64,000 bases of DNA from Metridium senile (GCA_949775045.1 OX459097.1:9694619-9758618); one strand, 5' to 3'; numbered from the stretch's first letter, positions 12,680 to 26,252 are shown. Notes: a model not told the origin generated them from the sequence alone. Numbers and translations are program-made.

Positions 12680-14720
12680 GCATTCTTTGTAGATTGATTG
12701 AGGAGAACTGCTAAATTCTTATAAGTTTAACGTGAATGTTCGAACAATGCTTTTCAAGAATCGCGGAATTCCTTCACTTGTATTAAATTTTCTTCACTTG
12801 TATAGTTACATATAGTGTGTGCACTCCATTTATCCATGGACAAAACCAAATATGTAGTGTCTAATTGCACTATTTTGTACAAACTTAATTTAATTAATTA
12901 TTTTAGTTTATTATTTCTCCTTCATACGAAGGCAGGACACCACAACAGCGTACAACGCCAATTGACAGTGAGCCCTGTAGTATATCTGAGACCGGCTGAC
13001 TTGTGGAGATCCCTGAAACACAAGTGTTCTAGTGTATCCCTTATTGCAATGTATTAGTGTGTGGTGAATTCTTATTGAATCAACAACTAGATAATTGGAA
13101 AGTATATACTATTTCGCTAGATTCATGGCAAGACCATAAACTGTAGATGAATATTTGTGGATTTTTGGACAACATTGATTGATGTGTTTTTACAAATAAA
13201 CATTATTTTCAAGTTGAAATGTCTTTATATGTACTTTATAAGCCTTGTGCGTGATAAAACTAATTGTATTATTCCTCAGGGTGTAGAGTGAGTGGTAAAA
13301 CCGTTCAAGCTTTACTTGTATTTCAAGCAGGACATTCAATGTATTCGTGGTGTTATTTAAGTGACAAAACTGCGTTTTAGATAGAGTGAGAACAACTGCC
13401 CATGCTGTGTCGTAATCCTCCAAGGTGTTCGCTTTCAACATTGCAGGCAAAACTATAAATCATCTATACAAATCATGGATGTAAGATTTTATAAGAAACT
13501 TTATTGTAGATTGAGTAAAAATATTTATAAGTTTCAAGTCTCTGATCTCAAGAGTTCCATCTTGGTACAGGTCCGAACTTTTCGAATGTTACAATCTTTG
13601 AACCTCATTGTTTTAATTTAAGTGATGTATTTTATGACAAACTGCAATGTGGATACCCGGGGTTCTAAAGAGGAATTTTGTTCCGGAACAAAATCCTCTG
13701 GCACTCAGTGTACAATGTAGATTGAGTGTGAAAGGGTTAACGAGTTTGGTCTATTAAATAGTACCATATTAGAATGGATCTAAACGTTTCGAATCTCAGT
13801 AACAACTTCAACAATTTCATTGGGATAATATAAGTGGCATTCCTTTTCGACAAACTGCATTGGGACCTAAAAATGGTTTAGAGGTTGGTCTTAGAACTGA
13901 AGGATTTTATCGTTGAATGGATTCCACTTTTATCATCTAGCAGCCAATTTAACAGAACATAACTGAGCTTACATGGCTTATCGTATATAGACACATTTCT
14001 GTGTGGATTGAGAACCAGAGCACGCATGACATCTGAATTTTCAGAGCTACTGTACTTGGTTCTGGATTCATATAAAATTTCTTCTTGCTACATGTATTGA
14101 TAATTTAGATGAAAGTGAACACTTAGTGAAGAACTTTCAATGTGGATTGAGAGAGACAGAACTGCTCATGCTTGCTATTATTGAAGGGTACCTTCTTGGA
14201 AGTCCTTGTATGGATCTAAGTCCCATATTGTTATGGATTTATACAATTTCTTCTTAGTACATGTATATAATTTAGTGGATGGAAGTGAACATTCAGTGAC
14301 AACATTTCAACGTGGATTGAGAGAAAGAACTACCCATACATGTGTACAACTAACTACTGAAGGGCATCATCTTGGTTGGTATGGATTTAGAGAACTTCTA
14401 GTTAGTGGCAACAGATGACGTTTGATTTCAATTCTCAGAAGTCTAGTTTATCTTGATACATGTATTTACTATGTAGATGTAAGTGAAGTTCTTTTGTGAC
14501 AAATGTTAGTGTGAATTGATAGAGATAACTACCCACACATGCTGTGTTTAATTACTGAAGGGTCCCTTCTCAGTATGGGAATAAACGTTTAGAATCAAAC
14601 GATGCTTCTTGCTTCATGTGTTCATTGTGTAAAGGCAAATACATCTTTTAACGACTTATTGCAGTGTGTATGGAGAACGAGAACTGCAAACGCTGTGTAT
14701 AAGTACTTAGGGTACCATCA
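12680..14720. repeat. Degenerate tandem array with a recurring TGTGGATTGAGAGA...GAACTnC signature
   Basis: A motif of the form TGnGGATTGAG-AGA-GAACTRC-CATGC recurs near 12690, 13505, 13720, 14003, 14139, 14313, 14510 and 14666. It is usually followed by ACTGAAGGnnCC and an ATGGATTTA/ACATGTAT block. The nearest-neighbour spacing in the better-preserved part is about 130-200 bp. The copies are strongly diverged, which suggests an old satellite. Confidence 0.65.
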
Positions 14721-14814
14721 TAAACATTTATAATGTTACAACCTTGTTGTTATAACGAGTATGCTTTATACAACAGAAAAACTAAGGACCAAGTAGTGAA
14801 TATTTGTTTACCCT

Positions 14815-14970
14815 GGATATTAGAGATTTTTCTACTTGCTTTAACGTTTATAAATTTGACAGTTTGTGAAGCAACGAGAATTCTCTTGGGGATAACGAAC
14901 ACAGACGTACACAGACGTACAAATGATAAATACAAATACTAGATCAAGAAACCACCTTGTTTCTAGGGCA
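14815..14970. repeat. Dispersed repeat, copy 1 (partner at 34070-34200)
   Basis: Shares CTACTTGCTTTAACGTTT, GACnGTTTGTGA, CAACGAGAAT, ATAACGAACACAGA and TTTCTAGGGC in the same order with 34070-34200. Confidence 0.75.
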
Positions 14971-17279
14971 ATATATATTTGGATCACTTTCTAATATGTT
15001 TGCAGTCAAAAGAATATGATACTTGTAAAGCGTCATTTGAGCATATTCCACATGAAAAGTAACTACCTACATAAAAACCTTATCAATATCATTACTATAA
15101 ATTTGTAATTTTGAGTGGTAATACTCTGTAAAATGGCGTTCAAATTTAACTGATTTATTGCGATTGCTAACAAGCTCAGTGAAATGGTCAGATTGCCCTT
15201 ATATCTATCATTACCACATACCACAGTCCAACAGATTACTTTATGTGATAAGCGTAGTGTTATCGGCAATAAAACAGGCGCGCTATTAGAGACGTAACGA
15301 ACTGGGAACTTCACAAATCTTTTTAAAGTATCAATTAGAAATAGATGTTATATAAAAAAAACAGTAAAACTTTAAAGACGACTTGTATCTTTTTAACTCC
15401 GACGAATGATTAATATTCGAAACGTCAGTAGCTTTTACTTTTTTGTTATATAGTTTACTTTAATTTGTTGTCCTATGGTTGTTCGAACTACTAAAGTATT
15501 AAATGAAACGCGGGGGGACGAGGAGCAAAAGAACGTCTGTTTTCTCTGCAAAAAAAGTTAAAACAATTTGCTGTTTTGAACTTAAGACATTTATTTTTAA
15601 ATCTGTATATAGCTCTTAATCGTTTTTAGATTATGCAGTTTTATTCTAGATTTTTATTATTATTGTTAGCACTAATTCTTTTTCAAATTAATTAGATATA
15701 TTTATTAGTTATTTTAGTAAGTTTTAATAGTAGTAAATTATTGTTATAAATTATAAATTATTATTATTACAATTATAAAATTATGATATGATGATTTTAT
15801 GATTATTAATTAGTGGTGCTATCTCAAAATTAAAGAATATTTTTTGTAGCTGCAAAACTTAACAATTTTTTAGTATAATAGATGTCGGTTAATTTTATCA
15901 CAAATTCTGAATCACGATTTTCTAATTTTAGTACAATTGTAATATCTAAATTAGTTTTATTCTTGAGTGGACGTGTAAGACCCACCCACCAAGCTTAACT
16001 AGAAGTGGGCGAGGTGCACTAACAAAGTGTTATTCTTATAGTAAGGAGTTTTACAACTAAATAAGTAAACTCTATGGAGGAAAACTTTGTTCAAGTAACA
16101 ATGGTTGGTTGGCGAAACAATAACAAAACACGTCACTGTACGTCAACCTATACCAATCTATAAAAACATTCGATGTCACATAAGATTCAATGAACACTGG
16201 TAAAGCAACATACCATTATCGATTAGCTTTTTGTGGGATATCGATTGATATCAGGTTTATCAGGAAACGTTCGAGACATATTTGACCTTGTGTGACCCAG
16301 ACTATGACGCAATCATTGAAAACTGCATGACATCATATCCGGGCTACTTTACATCGACGGAAGGGAATGGGTACGAATTTTACGAGTGCATCCGATGAAA
16401 TACGAATTGCTTCGTCCGACAATCGGAAATTTTTCGTTTTCAGCGAAAGAACCAGAATTTTCAAAGATTTTCTTTGCTCGGGACACCTTAAATAAATGCA
16501 AATGACTGGATCTGGATAAGTCACACACATTTTATTTTTTCCACCATCTATTCAATTCGTTCATTGGCATCATTATCATCGACATCATCATCATCATCGT
16601 CATGGTCGTCGTAATTGTGGTCGACAATATCAACATCGATCATCATCATCATCGCTATCAACATGCTTTTCATTATCAATAATATGATTACTGATGATTA
16701 TCATATCTTTATCATCATCATCATCTATAGTTCTAAATTCTATAGTTCTAATTCCAATATGATAACTTTATTCTTGTTGGATCCATAGTGTGGCCAAATT
16801 CCGCGACTCATCAGCGGTTTATCTACTGAACTCTCAAGGCGTTTCCCTCCCACTTTGAATGACACTCTTGAACAATGACCAAAACACTTCTGTAAGTCAT
16901 TAAATATAGGAAACTTTTATAAACCACTAATTAACCTCACACCAGAACGAGGGCAGCACGATTATGAAGTGAAATACAATGTTCTTTGTGGAGACCCAAA
17001 GCTTGAGGTGGTGCCGGTTTATACAAGAATGTTCACCATCGTTGATAAGAGTTCTTATGGTTGCGAATTTAACTAGTGTATATCGCGTCATTTCTAAAAC
17101 AGATTGCAATTATAGTAGAGATATACGTACGATTGTCCGTATGATAGTAATGAATTAAATCGTGTGGCCTCGCCGATATTTCTGTAAAACTAGAGAAGAC
17201 TACGTCCTTTTTTAAAAATAACAATTACAGTAAATATGTACGATATATAAGGTCAATCGATATTTGTTTTAAATAAAAT
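14971..17279. other. No gene recognised; AT-rich stretch and ATC microsatellite
   Basis: 15600-15960 is extremely AT-rich. 16562-16730 is an imperfect CATCAT microsatellite with a tandem TCTATAGTTCTAA. Nothing in between looks coding. Confidence 0.5.
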
Positions 17280-18560
17280 GTGACGATACTTGGTGTTAAT
17301 AGTGCGAACTGCGTCGATGTAGTGTTGAAGAGGCCATTGGCCATTAAAATTGTACATGTACGATAACTAGCGATTCAGAAATTAGACGTCAGTCGATGTT
17401 TCTAAAATGTACAATACTTGGAGTATGAGTTTAGTGCGAACAGCGTCGAGTGTAGTTCTAAAAGAGCACATTGTATTCAAATTGTACGACAAATAGCGAT
17501 TTACTAACCCCCTAGTGTGGGTACGTCGATGTTTCTAATGAATCAATTCAAGAATACTATGTATGATAACTAGCGATAGAAATAGTGCGTACTGCATAGA
17601 TGTTTAGGAAATAGCAGTAGACCTTTTCACGGTTCGAATCGAACAACCTCGGCCTCTATAGCGTGATATATATTCTTTAGAATTTGACTACAGCCCGTGG
17701 AATTTTGAAGTGTTTCAATCGTGTGATAATGTGTACAGTCAGCAGCAAATCGAAACATCGTTTAGGATTGGTTTAAAAACAATATAGTCTTTCCAAACAA
17801 TTGCCCTAAATCTATTAGGAGGCCAACGAAAACGTAGCTTTCGACTGGTGCTGTCCTGAAATTAACGCGAGCTGTAGTCAACAAGAATATATTACGCGCT
17901 ATGGAGGCTGAGGCTATGTAGGAGAACCGTGAAAAGTTCTATTGGAGTACAATGTATAACGTACGATAACTATCTACTATTCCCATAACTTTTGGGATGT
18001 ACCTGATTTATTTCGAATGAATCAGTTGGAGTAGAGTGGTTTTCATTAACCTGTAAAACACTCTTTGGTGTATCACTCTTTAAAACACTCTAATTCCATT
18101 GTGTTCTTTTATTGTTATTTGACTATCACACTGCGTCAGTGTTTCTGGTAGTCAAAATATATAGTAAATTAACTAACGGTTAAACTGTAGTGTGGACTTC
18201 TTCAAATGTAATGGTTAAGTTAGCATTTGGAGAACAAATAGAGAACAAGAAACTAACAATGTGAAATGTACGATAACTAGCAGTTAAACTTGCGTCGACT
18301 GCGTCGTTGTTTGTGAAAAACGGAATAAAATGCAGTATAAATCTACGATAACTAGAGGTTAACTATTGGAACTGCGTCGGTGTCTCTGAAGAAATAATTG
18401 GAGTTAAAAAAATGATAGCTAGTGGTTCACTAGTGTGGACTGCGTCTGTGTTTCTAAAGAAACAATTGCAGTAAAAGTGTACGATAGCGTGTACTGCGTC
18501 GGTGATTCTGAAGAACCAATTGCAGTAAAAAATGACAAGCAAGCATTTTAAGTAAGAAAT
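17280..18560. repeat. Degenerate tandem array, core ACGATAACTAGCG...CTGCGTCGGTGTTTCT
   Basis: The words TACGATAACTAGC, CTGCGTCGnTGT and CAATTGnAGTAAAA recur at intervals of roughly 65-130 bp. Copies at about 18290-18530 are best preserved. The same core appears as a clean 66-bp array at 30816-31090 and as single copies near 32840 and 39425, so this is the older, diverged stage of that family. Confidence 0.75.
17606..17945. repeat. Foldback element within the 17-18 kb array
   Basis: The left arm (AGTAGACCTTTTCACGGTTC ... GGCCTCTATAGCG ... TTGACTACAG) is matched in reverse complement by the right arm near 17873-17943 (CTGTAGTCAA ... CGCTATGGAGGC ... GAACCGTGAAAAGTTCTA). This is a MITE-like structure with arms of about 75 bp and a central segment of about 190 bp. 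Confidence 0.75.
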
Positions 18561-19820
18561 TTGATTCTAATAATATGACTATAAACAAAAGACCATTATT
18601 CAAAATAAATAACTATTGTACAAGGTGTATCAATCCAATTAGGGTGTTTATTTTTGTACTTTTTCACACTTTTACTGAGACGCATGGAATGTCAAACTTG
18701 CAATCTGCAGCTCATATGGAGGATGTAAAAGATTTAGAACGACTTTGGGACAAATACTTTAGATAATGCGGGGTTTTCAGCCCTGTAAAACAAAGTTTGG
18801 GTGTATAGCTTGTAGCATAATGTACACATAAAGAATGCTTAAAAGTAAATTCACAAACATACAAACAAGAGTATGAGTAAGGCTTGATATAGTCAACTAA
18901 AATGTTCTATTATAGAGTTAAAGTTTGTGAGAAAACTTTGCCAGAATATTTCTCAGTGGGAATATAAGCCTATCGATGACAAACTTGACAGCTAACAAAG
19001 ACGTGATGGATCGCAAAAAAATGTGCGCATCCGGTTTCCCAAACCGCTTTGCGTCCCCAAATCTACAAATAATGATAATAGCCCATGTAAAAACACGTAA
19101 AATTTCCGCTCATTCGCCTAGATGGCTGTAAATGACTTAGAGTGTCGCTATAAACGATTAACGGAGCACGTACAGCGGAGAGAGGACTTGACAGGACCCC
19201 AAGGGCGGCGTACAGGTTTATTTACGAGCTAAATGATAAGTGGGTTTAACATTGACAAAGATAAATGAGCGAGTTGTAAACATGACGATACAGTGACAGC
19301 AAACACCGTTTTGGCTTGAAATAAAAGCTAAACATCACTGATACTCATAGCTAAGCAGCATTTATTGCGGACTGAACGTTTCAGGTACAATTTGGGAAGT
19401 TTTCAAGCTCAATAATGAAAGTAATTTTAGGTAAAAATATAGCTCTTCCGAACTGCGTTGGTTGACATTAAGCAAAGCTGCTCAAAAATACAGAACATTG
19501 TAAAGCTGCATTTAGTAACAGAAAAACTTTTACCAGAAGAAATTTAGCTTCTATAGCTTTACAAAAAGGACGATCGAAAAGGTATTTTAAGATATAGAAA
19601 AGGCGTTTTAGATTTTTTTTTTGAGAGAAACTGAAATGACAGGTTATTATTAATGTTGTATTCAATCAGATACCTTCTTGTAAGCCACGTAACTGTTCTA
19701 TATTTTACAACATAAAAAGTCAACTTGAATTTGCGACGTTGGATAATTAATAAAAGCAACAAATATAAGAAGAAAAAAAGAATATAATAAAATAAAATGG
19801 AATGAAATGAAATGAAATGT
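18561..19820. other. No gene recognised
   Basis: Unique AT-rich DNA. A 63-codon frame at 18575-18766 has no recognisable motif. Confidence 0.5.
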
Positions 19821-19973
19821 AGAGTACAGTAAAGTAGAGTACTGTACAGTAGAGTACAGTAAAGTAGAGTACAGTAGAGTACAGTAGAGTACAGTAGAGT
19901 ACAGTAGAGTACAGTAGAGTACAGTAGAGTACAGTAGAGTACAGTAGAGTACAGTAGAGTACAGTAGAGTAGA
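19821..19973. repeat. 10-bp microsatellite (AGAGTACAGT)n
   Basis: Almost perfect decamer repeat, with a few AGTAAAGTAG and CTGTACAGTA variants at the left end. It opens meaningless Tyr/Cys/Thr/Leu-rich frames on the minus strand. Confidence 0.95.
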
Positions 19974-20858
19974 TATGGCATAGATTACTTTTAGTCACGT
20001 TGCATACAAAAAACCATTACCACTGTTGTACCAAAACAAAGCATACAACACAACATGTACAGTTAATACTGTACACAAATGATCTAAAAATAAATATAAC
20101 ATAAAAATACAATCTAATTTAGAAATTATAAAAATGAATAACAATATATATGAAAAATAAACAATAATCTATAAGAACGAACTGAACAGATCAAGAAACA
20201 CGCAAAAAGAACACCAATCTAGAACAGCGTAATGAATCATAAAGAAAACACTTATAACAAGACTTTGTACACAAAGAAGAAGTTTGTTTACATCTCCATG
20301 GCTTTGTCTTGAAGAGCATTCTTGTTGTTTCGATAAACAACTCTACTAAAACTTGCAGATAACTATCCACCACTATCGTTACATAAAGATATATTTTTTT
20401 CTTCGTCGTCATAAAGATTCACATTACTTTTCTGTGTTATTTGGACGAAACATTTATCACAATTTACAGAGAGATGATTTTTCTTGAGTAGCATTCTTGT
20501 TGTAAGAATGCTTTTGTAATCACTAATCTTAACTTATAATTACTGAAAACAGTTTTTCGCTTTCAACAGAGAAGGAAAGACAGTTTGTTTCGACATAAAA
20601 ATTTTGTATTGAAGAACAATCTCTTAACTTTTGTAAACAACTACAAAAAAACGTTCAATTATTTTTAACCAATGCACTTCCTTTGCAGCCAACAATGTTT
20701 GTATGTAAAGAGCGCGCGCGTGTCAAAATACGCGCAGTTTTTCTCTAGTTTAAAACCCTAAACTGGCTACTTTTAGTCACTAAAACTATTCAAGGAGTAA
20801 AAATAATTATTACTTATTACATTACTTGATACTTATAACTACATTATAACAACCTTAC
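19974..20858. other. No gene recognised
   Basis: AT-rich sequence lying just downstream (in minus-strand sense) of the candidate first exon at 20859-20994. It contains a small CpG-rich spot, GAGCGCGCGCG, near 20711. Confidence 0.5.
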
Positions 20859-20994
20859 CGTAGATTGATGGAGTAGGAGCTAGTAAAGCGCCACAGAGTA
20901 CCACAATTATTGAAAGCACCAGAAATACCACAGTAATGACAACGCAAAGCCATGTTTTTCTTTGACTATTTTGACCTGAGGAATCACTGGCCAT
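20859..20994 (-). CDS. Candidate alternative first exon of the receptor gene (signal-anchor N-terminus)
   Basis: The ATG at 20994 opens 45 codons beginning MASDSSGQNSQRK. A hydrophobic stretch of about 25 residues follows (VVITVVFLVLSIIVVLCG), then TPSIY and a strong donor, gtaagg. It ends in phase 1, exactly what the acceptor of receptor exon 6207-6307 needs and the same as the exon at 8059-8143. Unlike that exon it looks like an uncleaved type II signal anchor, because about 15 polar or basic residues precede the helix. No other minus-strand gene lies between here and the receptor. Splicing to 6307 is therefore inferred; it could also be an orphan exon or belong to an unrecognised gene. Confidence 0.55.
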
Positions 20995-21611
20995 CTTCTT
21001 AAAGTCACAAAGGTTATTAGATAGCTAAATAAAGGTCTTTTGCTCTCACAGTGGAAGTGAATTTACACTGATAAACTTAGCTGTTAACAGATGCTATGAT
21101 TAACGACCGAAGGAAATGGCCTACATACTTCTGACGTCAGAGCGTATTGTTCTTCGACCGGCCCTGCCTAAATCGCACTGGTTTGTCTCAAGAAAAAACT
21201 TCAAAAATCACAGTTTTAAGACATGATTGATACTTGGAAATTGGAATTGTCCTTACGCTAGTAAACTATGAAATAATAACGCTGATAATTTCTCCGGGAG
21301 AAAAGAGAAAAAAAAGTTGTCTTTGCACATCTGCGTTCCATTACAACACTATTACTTGACCTTTTAGTTTGCTTAAGTATTGACTTTCACAGCATGAAAT
21401 AATTCTACCCCAGGGCAAATACTGACTCATATTAACCCTTTTAGTAGTTTCTAAAAATGTTGAATGTTACAATAGAAAAACTTACAATAGAAAATTTTAA
21501 TCGTGAGCGATATTTTTCAAGTAAAAACAATGTAAACTTCACAGGAAAGACCGAAAACCAAAAACACGATAATCTTTTAATCTGTAACACACGATGACCG
21601 CAGCAAGAGCT

Positions 21612-21750
21612 GATGTTTCACTGAACTATTTATAAAGATTCGAGAGGTTTTAAAATGACGCTACATCGAGGCTAGTTGGTCACTGAACTATCTAAAAAGA
21701 TTCGTGACGTAATGACACTACTTAGAGGCTGGTTGGTCACTGAACTATTA
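21612..21750. repeat. Short tandem repeat, about 65-bp unit, 2-3 copies
   Basis: CACTGAACTAT-TnAAAGATTCG and CGAGGCTAGTTGGT / GAGGCTGGTTGGT alternate with TGACGCTACAT / TGACACTACTT. Confidence 0.7.
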
Positions 21751-21849
21751 TTTAGATAACGGTCGATAAAATATGAGTCTTGTTGATTTTTACCGTTACA
21801 CCAAATCGAGGGTAGATGGCAAAATCACCTTGTATTTTTTCGATAGCAA

Positions 21850-21915
21850 TGAATTTGTAACACAGTAAACATGATGGTTACTTTACTGGCCGTTTCGAGC
21901 CTTCACCCTTCGTTG
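21850..21915. repeat. Diverged copy of the GTTTCGAGC-TT-AGCCCTTCG repeat
   Basis: TTTGTAACACAGTAAAC...CCGTTTCGAGCCTTCACCCTTCGT resembles the blocks at 31095-31195, 32720-32790 and 39495-39570. Confidence 0.6.
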
Positions 21916-22499
21916 GTGTAAAATAGAAGAACTAGGAGAGGTAACGAATATAAATATATTAAGCGGTGGAAAACGATAAAACTATCAGAAAGTGATACTT
22001 AGAAATTAGGAAGAAGAAAATAACAATGGATTAAGAGAGAATCGTTCTTTCATGTTATTCGTTTCGAAATAATTACTTTTTTAAAAATACATATTTCAAA
22101 TATATCCGATCGAACGCAGCTTCGATTTTTTATCGAATACTCAAAAAATTGAGTCTACCGCCTTCGAGTAAAATCGATTTCTGAAGATTGCCAAGTCCCG
22201 AGGGAAACAGTTAGTTTTGTTTTCCAGAGAGTGCTGTACTCGTCACAATCTCACTCGCAGCCATTTCAAGTGTCGTCACGCAATAACATAATATCGAATA
22301 CGAAAGAAATTGCGTTCGATTGCATGCGACTGTCGCGCCTTTCGTTCCGCGATGCCAGCCAGTTCTCAGCACTACTTCACGGTTTATCGCTATCGACGAA
22401 CTCTGAACTCGTGAATATCTGTGGGTGAACTTGTCTACCTAGTTGACTTGCGTTAACCTTATCACTATTCATTAATACACCTATTTCAATTAAGGTTGA

Positions 22500-22716
22500 C
22501 CATCTGGAAATGGTGTAGCTCAGACCGATAAGAATTATGGGAGTTCATTAATTTCCAAATGCATTGTTTTAATCACGCTTGAATGGTGCTGAATTACAGA
22601 TCAAACAGTATTTCAGAAGTAAACATTAATATCCAAGTGTGATTATAATAACCCATTTGAAATTTAATGAACTCCCACAATTCCTATCGGTCTCAGATCA
22701 ATCATTTCCAGATGAT
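22500..22716. repeat. Foldback (MITE-like) element with arms of about 80 bp
   Basis: The left arm begins CATCTGGAAATG, followed by AGACCGATAAGAATTATGGG and AGTTCATTAA. The right arm is its reverse complement: TTAATGAACTCCCACAATTCC, TATCGGTCTCAGATCA, CATTTCCAGATG. The centre is a short unique spacer and there is no transposase. Confidence 0.9.
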
Positions 22717-22839
22717 CAAATGTGTGTATGATAATAAAGTTATGGATTGACGTCCTAATGCCTCTGGTAGAATTCTCCAATGAGGAACTAACCGATTTGC
22801 CGTCTTTAGCATTATTACAAAACAAGGTTTATTATCGCA

Positions 22840-23180
22840 TTGCAAAAACGACCGAGTAGTGGTTACTCAAATACATGATTAAATCAATGCATCCACGGTT
22901 ACTCACTGCAAAAACGACTGAGTAGTGGTTGCTCAAATCACTGAGCAAATCGATGCATCCACAGTTACTCACTGCAAAAACGACTCTCAAATAAATGAGT
23001 AAATCAATGCATCCACAGTCAACTCACTGCAAAAAAGACTGAGTAGTGGTTCTCAAATAAATGAGCAAATCGATTCATCCACAGTCAACCCACTACAAAA
23101 ACGACTGAGTATTGCTGTGGTTACTCAAATAAATGAGTAAATCAATGGGAAATCAATGCATTCACAGTTACTCACTACAA
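22840..23180. repeat. Tandem repeat, about 60-70-bp unit, 5 copies
   Basis: The unit carries ACTCACTGCAAAAACGACT, GAGTAGTGGTT, CTCAAATAAATGAG and AAATCAATGCATCCACAG, with small deletions between copies. Confidence 0.9.
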
Positions 23181-23187
23181 CAAAAAC

Positions 23188-24185
23188 TATCATCATCATC
23201 ATAATAATAATCATCATCATCATCATCATCATCATTATTATCGTTATTCCATATAACTTCCACAATTTCAGTTTCTGTATTTCTACAGTTCTAGTCTTTA
23301 TCTTAACAGCCTCCTAGTAGTCCAAAGGTCTGGTTGATAATAACACCAAAGGTTAACAGTGTCCAGTAACATAAGACCTGGGTTTGCCTCACAAACCATT
23401 TTCTGGGCATTACGAATAGGTGAAACAATAGAGGGCATCGTATACGTAATTCAATAGAAACCTATTGTATTCTATAACTCGATATAGCTTCTAAAACTTG
23501 AGCTTCGTTCGCAATCTTGACTACGTTCTACAAATTTAGACTTTGTTGCCTCTGTGTGTTTGGGGTAAATTCAAATGTGTTAAGTGATAAAAGTTTTCTC
23601 TTGCTTTTCTAATTAGAATTTGCGAATATTTTTACAATAAATCGGCGAGGCTGTACAACTGCGTGCGGCTTTTTTCAAACTGAATACTGTGGTGCTAGTA
23701 AAACTGGAATAAAGAGTGCTTTCCACCCGAATTAAATGTCGTACTGTTTAATTACAATAAATTAACCTATTAGCATCCACCTCATAAATATTTTATACAT
23801 GCATTGACCAATTCACAAAAGTACATGTATTGTTTCATAAGGATCTATGATTATTGTATTCATTATGTTCGTAATCTACTTTGTCATGGTTGTGATGATG
23901 ATGCTTCTGCTGAAGATGATGATGATGATGGCTGTAGTTATGATGGTGGTGGTGGTTGCATGCTGCTGCTGATGGTGGTACGGTGGCGGTGGTGGTGCGT
24001 TATAATGATAATAATAATGGCAATGATGATGTTTGTGATGGTAGTTATGATGATGATGATGATAATAATAAAAGGAATGATTGAGATAGAAGGATAATGA
24101 TGATCATGATGGTGTTGGTGTTGGTGATAATGGCGATGATGATGATAATGGAAATGATGCTAATGATGGCAATAATAATTATTTT
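23188..24185. repeat. Two ATC/ATG microsatellites (23188-23236 and 23885-24185)
   Basis: Trinucleotide runs flank about 650 bp of AT-rich unique DNA with no recognisable gene. The 97-codon plus-strand frame at 23804-24097 is a by-product of the second run. Confidence 0.85.
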
Positions 24186-26252
24186 ATTGTGATAATGATT
24201 TGGTTGGTTTCAGTAAAAGCTTCCAAAGTAAATTCCGATATTTCAAAACTAATACATTTATTTCAGAATATATTTTAAGGGTTATGCAAATTTAAAATTA
24301 AATTTCTCTAAGATTTTGTTTGCTTTTCTAAACTTTAAATACCTTAAATAATAATCGTATTAATTTGGTAAATAAAAATCACTTGTTTTACGATGTAAAT
24401 AACTTCTATAATACATCTCGACGTTCTAAAAATCATCTTAAGATAGTTGGTTTCAAAATAATTTATCATTCTTGGACAAAATTGTTAGCTTTTCTTATGA
24501 TTCCCCTGAAATAATTCAATTTTAAAATGTTTCACGAAGATATTATGAAGTCGAGTTTCGACATCGCTTTGTAATTTTAATTAAATTAAATATTGATAAT
24601 AATATTATAATCATCATAGCAATGTTTGTTAAAAAGACTAGTTAGGATTAAATTGATCAAATATTGATCCTAAATTGTTGTAGTATGACAATGCATGTGT
24701 ATTGGTAAGTTTACACAACTCAGCTTCTTTAATTAGGCAATTTTCGGCTTAATTGAGTTTCACTTAACGTATCTTATCTTAAAATATTGAGAGAAAATTG
24801 AAATCAATTAGTTATGTATTCGATACACACAATGAAAACAAAATGGCGGATAGATGACAATCGTTTCAAAATGTTCCGATTTGGGGTGGTTATAATCGTT
24901 TAAAAGCAGCGCAAAGTTTGCATGGGTTTAGAGAAACTATTTGCATATTACAGTAGAAACAGCTTTGGAATCAGATAACCCCATTCACAATAGTTCTTCA
25001 GTTATCAATATCGGTCGCGAATCATCTGTAAACTTGCGGTCTCAAAAATTTCAAGTATTAGTGAACATATAATGTATTATTCTAACCAAAACAAAGTTTA
25101 AACGAGAACTTACATGGCTTAATAAAGTAGAAACAAGCTGATTTATAAATCTAGAGATTATCTGTAATCTATAATCGCGATTTTATGGAGCGTACTTGAA
25201 CATGAGTAAAGAGAAGCTTGTTTTTTTGTGATATCCGGTGAAAGACAACTAGTGGGGAAAAAACATTTCTTCGCTACAACGTCACTCTATTTTAACTCAA
25301 GACTCACATTTAATTAAGTTAGAGACCTCATAATTCATAACACTGTTTAAAATCACTCACGTATTTCAAAATTCATCGCGAGTGATTTTGAAAACTATAA
25401 GTTTGGTACATCGAAATGAGTTCGATAGAAGGCCGTTATTTTTCGAAACTATCAACAGATTTACGCCATAATCTTTAAAGTTATTCAGTAGAGGGGGGTT
25501 TAACGAAAGAATAACACTATCTTGTAGCTTAGCGTCTGAGAAAAGTACAAAAAAGCGCCGTGCTTTGTACACAATCAGGACAGCAAGATGGACGATGTGA
25601 CAAGATTTTCGGACACCTCTAAAAGCAAGTTGAACACTGGTTATTCAAGCCCAATTCTCGGTGATTTACTCGATAAATACGGCTATATTTCTCACTTAAG
25701 CAATCCGATAGTGTAGTTCAAAGTACTTAACAATTTGAGTTTACGAAAACATTGACTTTGGATGGGTTTTTGTCGTTGTTTAATTTCCTCGCGCAAGACC
25801 GCATTACTGAAACTCATTCCTCAAACTCACACCACATGTCAAATTTTACACCTAAAGCTCTTGGTACGCGGCGGTAATACCTCCTTTCTGGCCATTAATA
25901 CTTCCTAGGTTTTCTTCTCCGTCTAAGAAAGTGTAAATAAACTCGAGAATGTTGAAGAGAAATCGAATAAATCGAGGAGTAAATCCCGCGACTTGAAATG
26001 AACATAGTTGTTAAGTTGAGTCGCGCGACTGGCCGCAGTTTATGTATGTAACACATAGTGAGAATACGTAGCGAGAGACTAAAAATCTTGATCTCTTAAG
26101 ACTTGTAAGTATTTAGATAACTATTACCGACTGCCAAAAAGTCGTAAATCAAGTTTGATTTATAGTTGCGAGATAGGAATTCGCATAAATCATAACTGTG
26201 TTGAACAATAAGGCCAATTCAGCTCAAGTTACAATCAGAAATAAAAACTTAC
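24186..26252. other. No gene recognised
   Basis: Unique AT-rich DNA. A short frame at 25589-25717 (42 codons, starting MDDVTRFSDTSKSK) has protein-like composition and a reasonable start context, but it has no splice partner or family match that I can name. Confidence 0.5.

Noticed and set aside
19559..19998. Two Tyr/Cys/Leu/Thr-rich minus-strand frames (140 and 83 codons)
   Set aside because: Translations of the decamer microsatellite.
25589..25717. Short plus-strand frame MDDVTRFSDTSKSK...
   Set aside because: Protein-like composition but only 42 codons, with no splice partner or recognised family.
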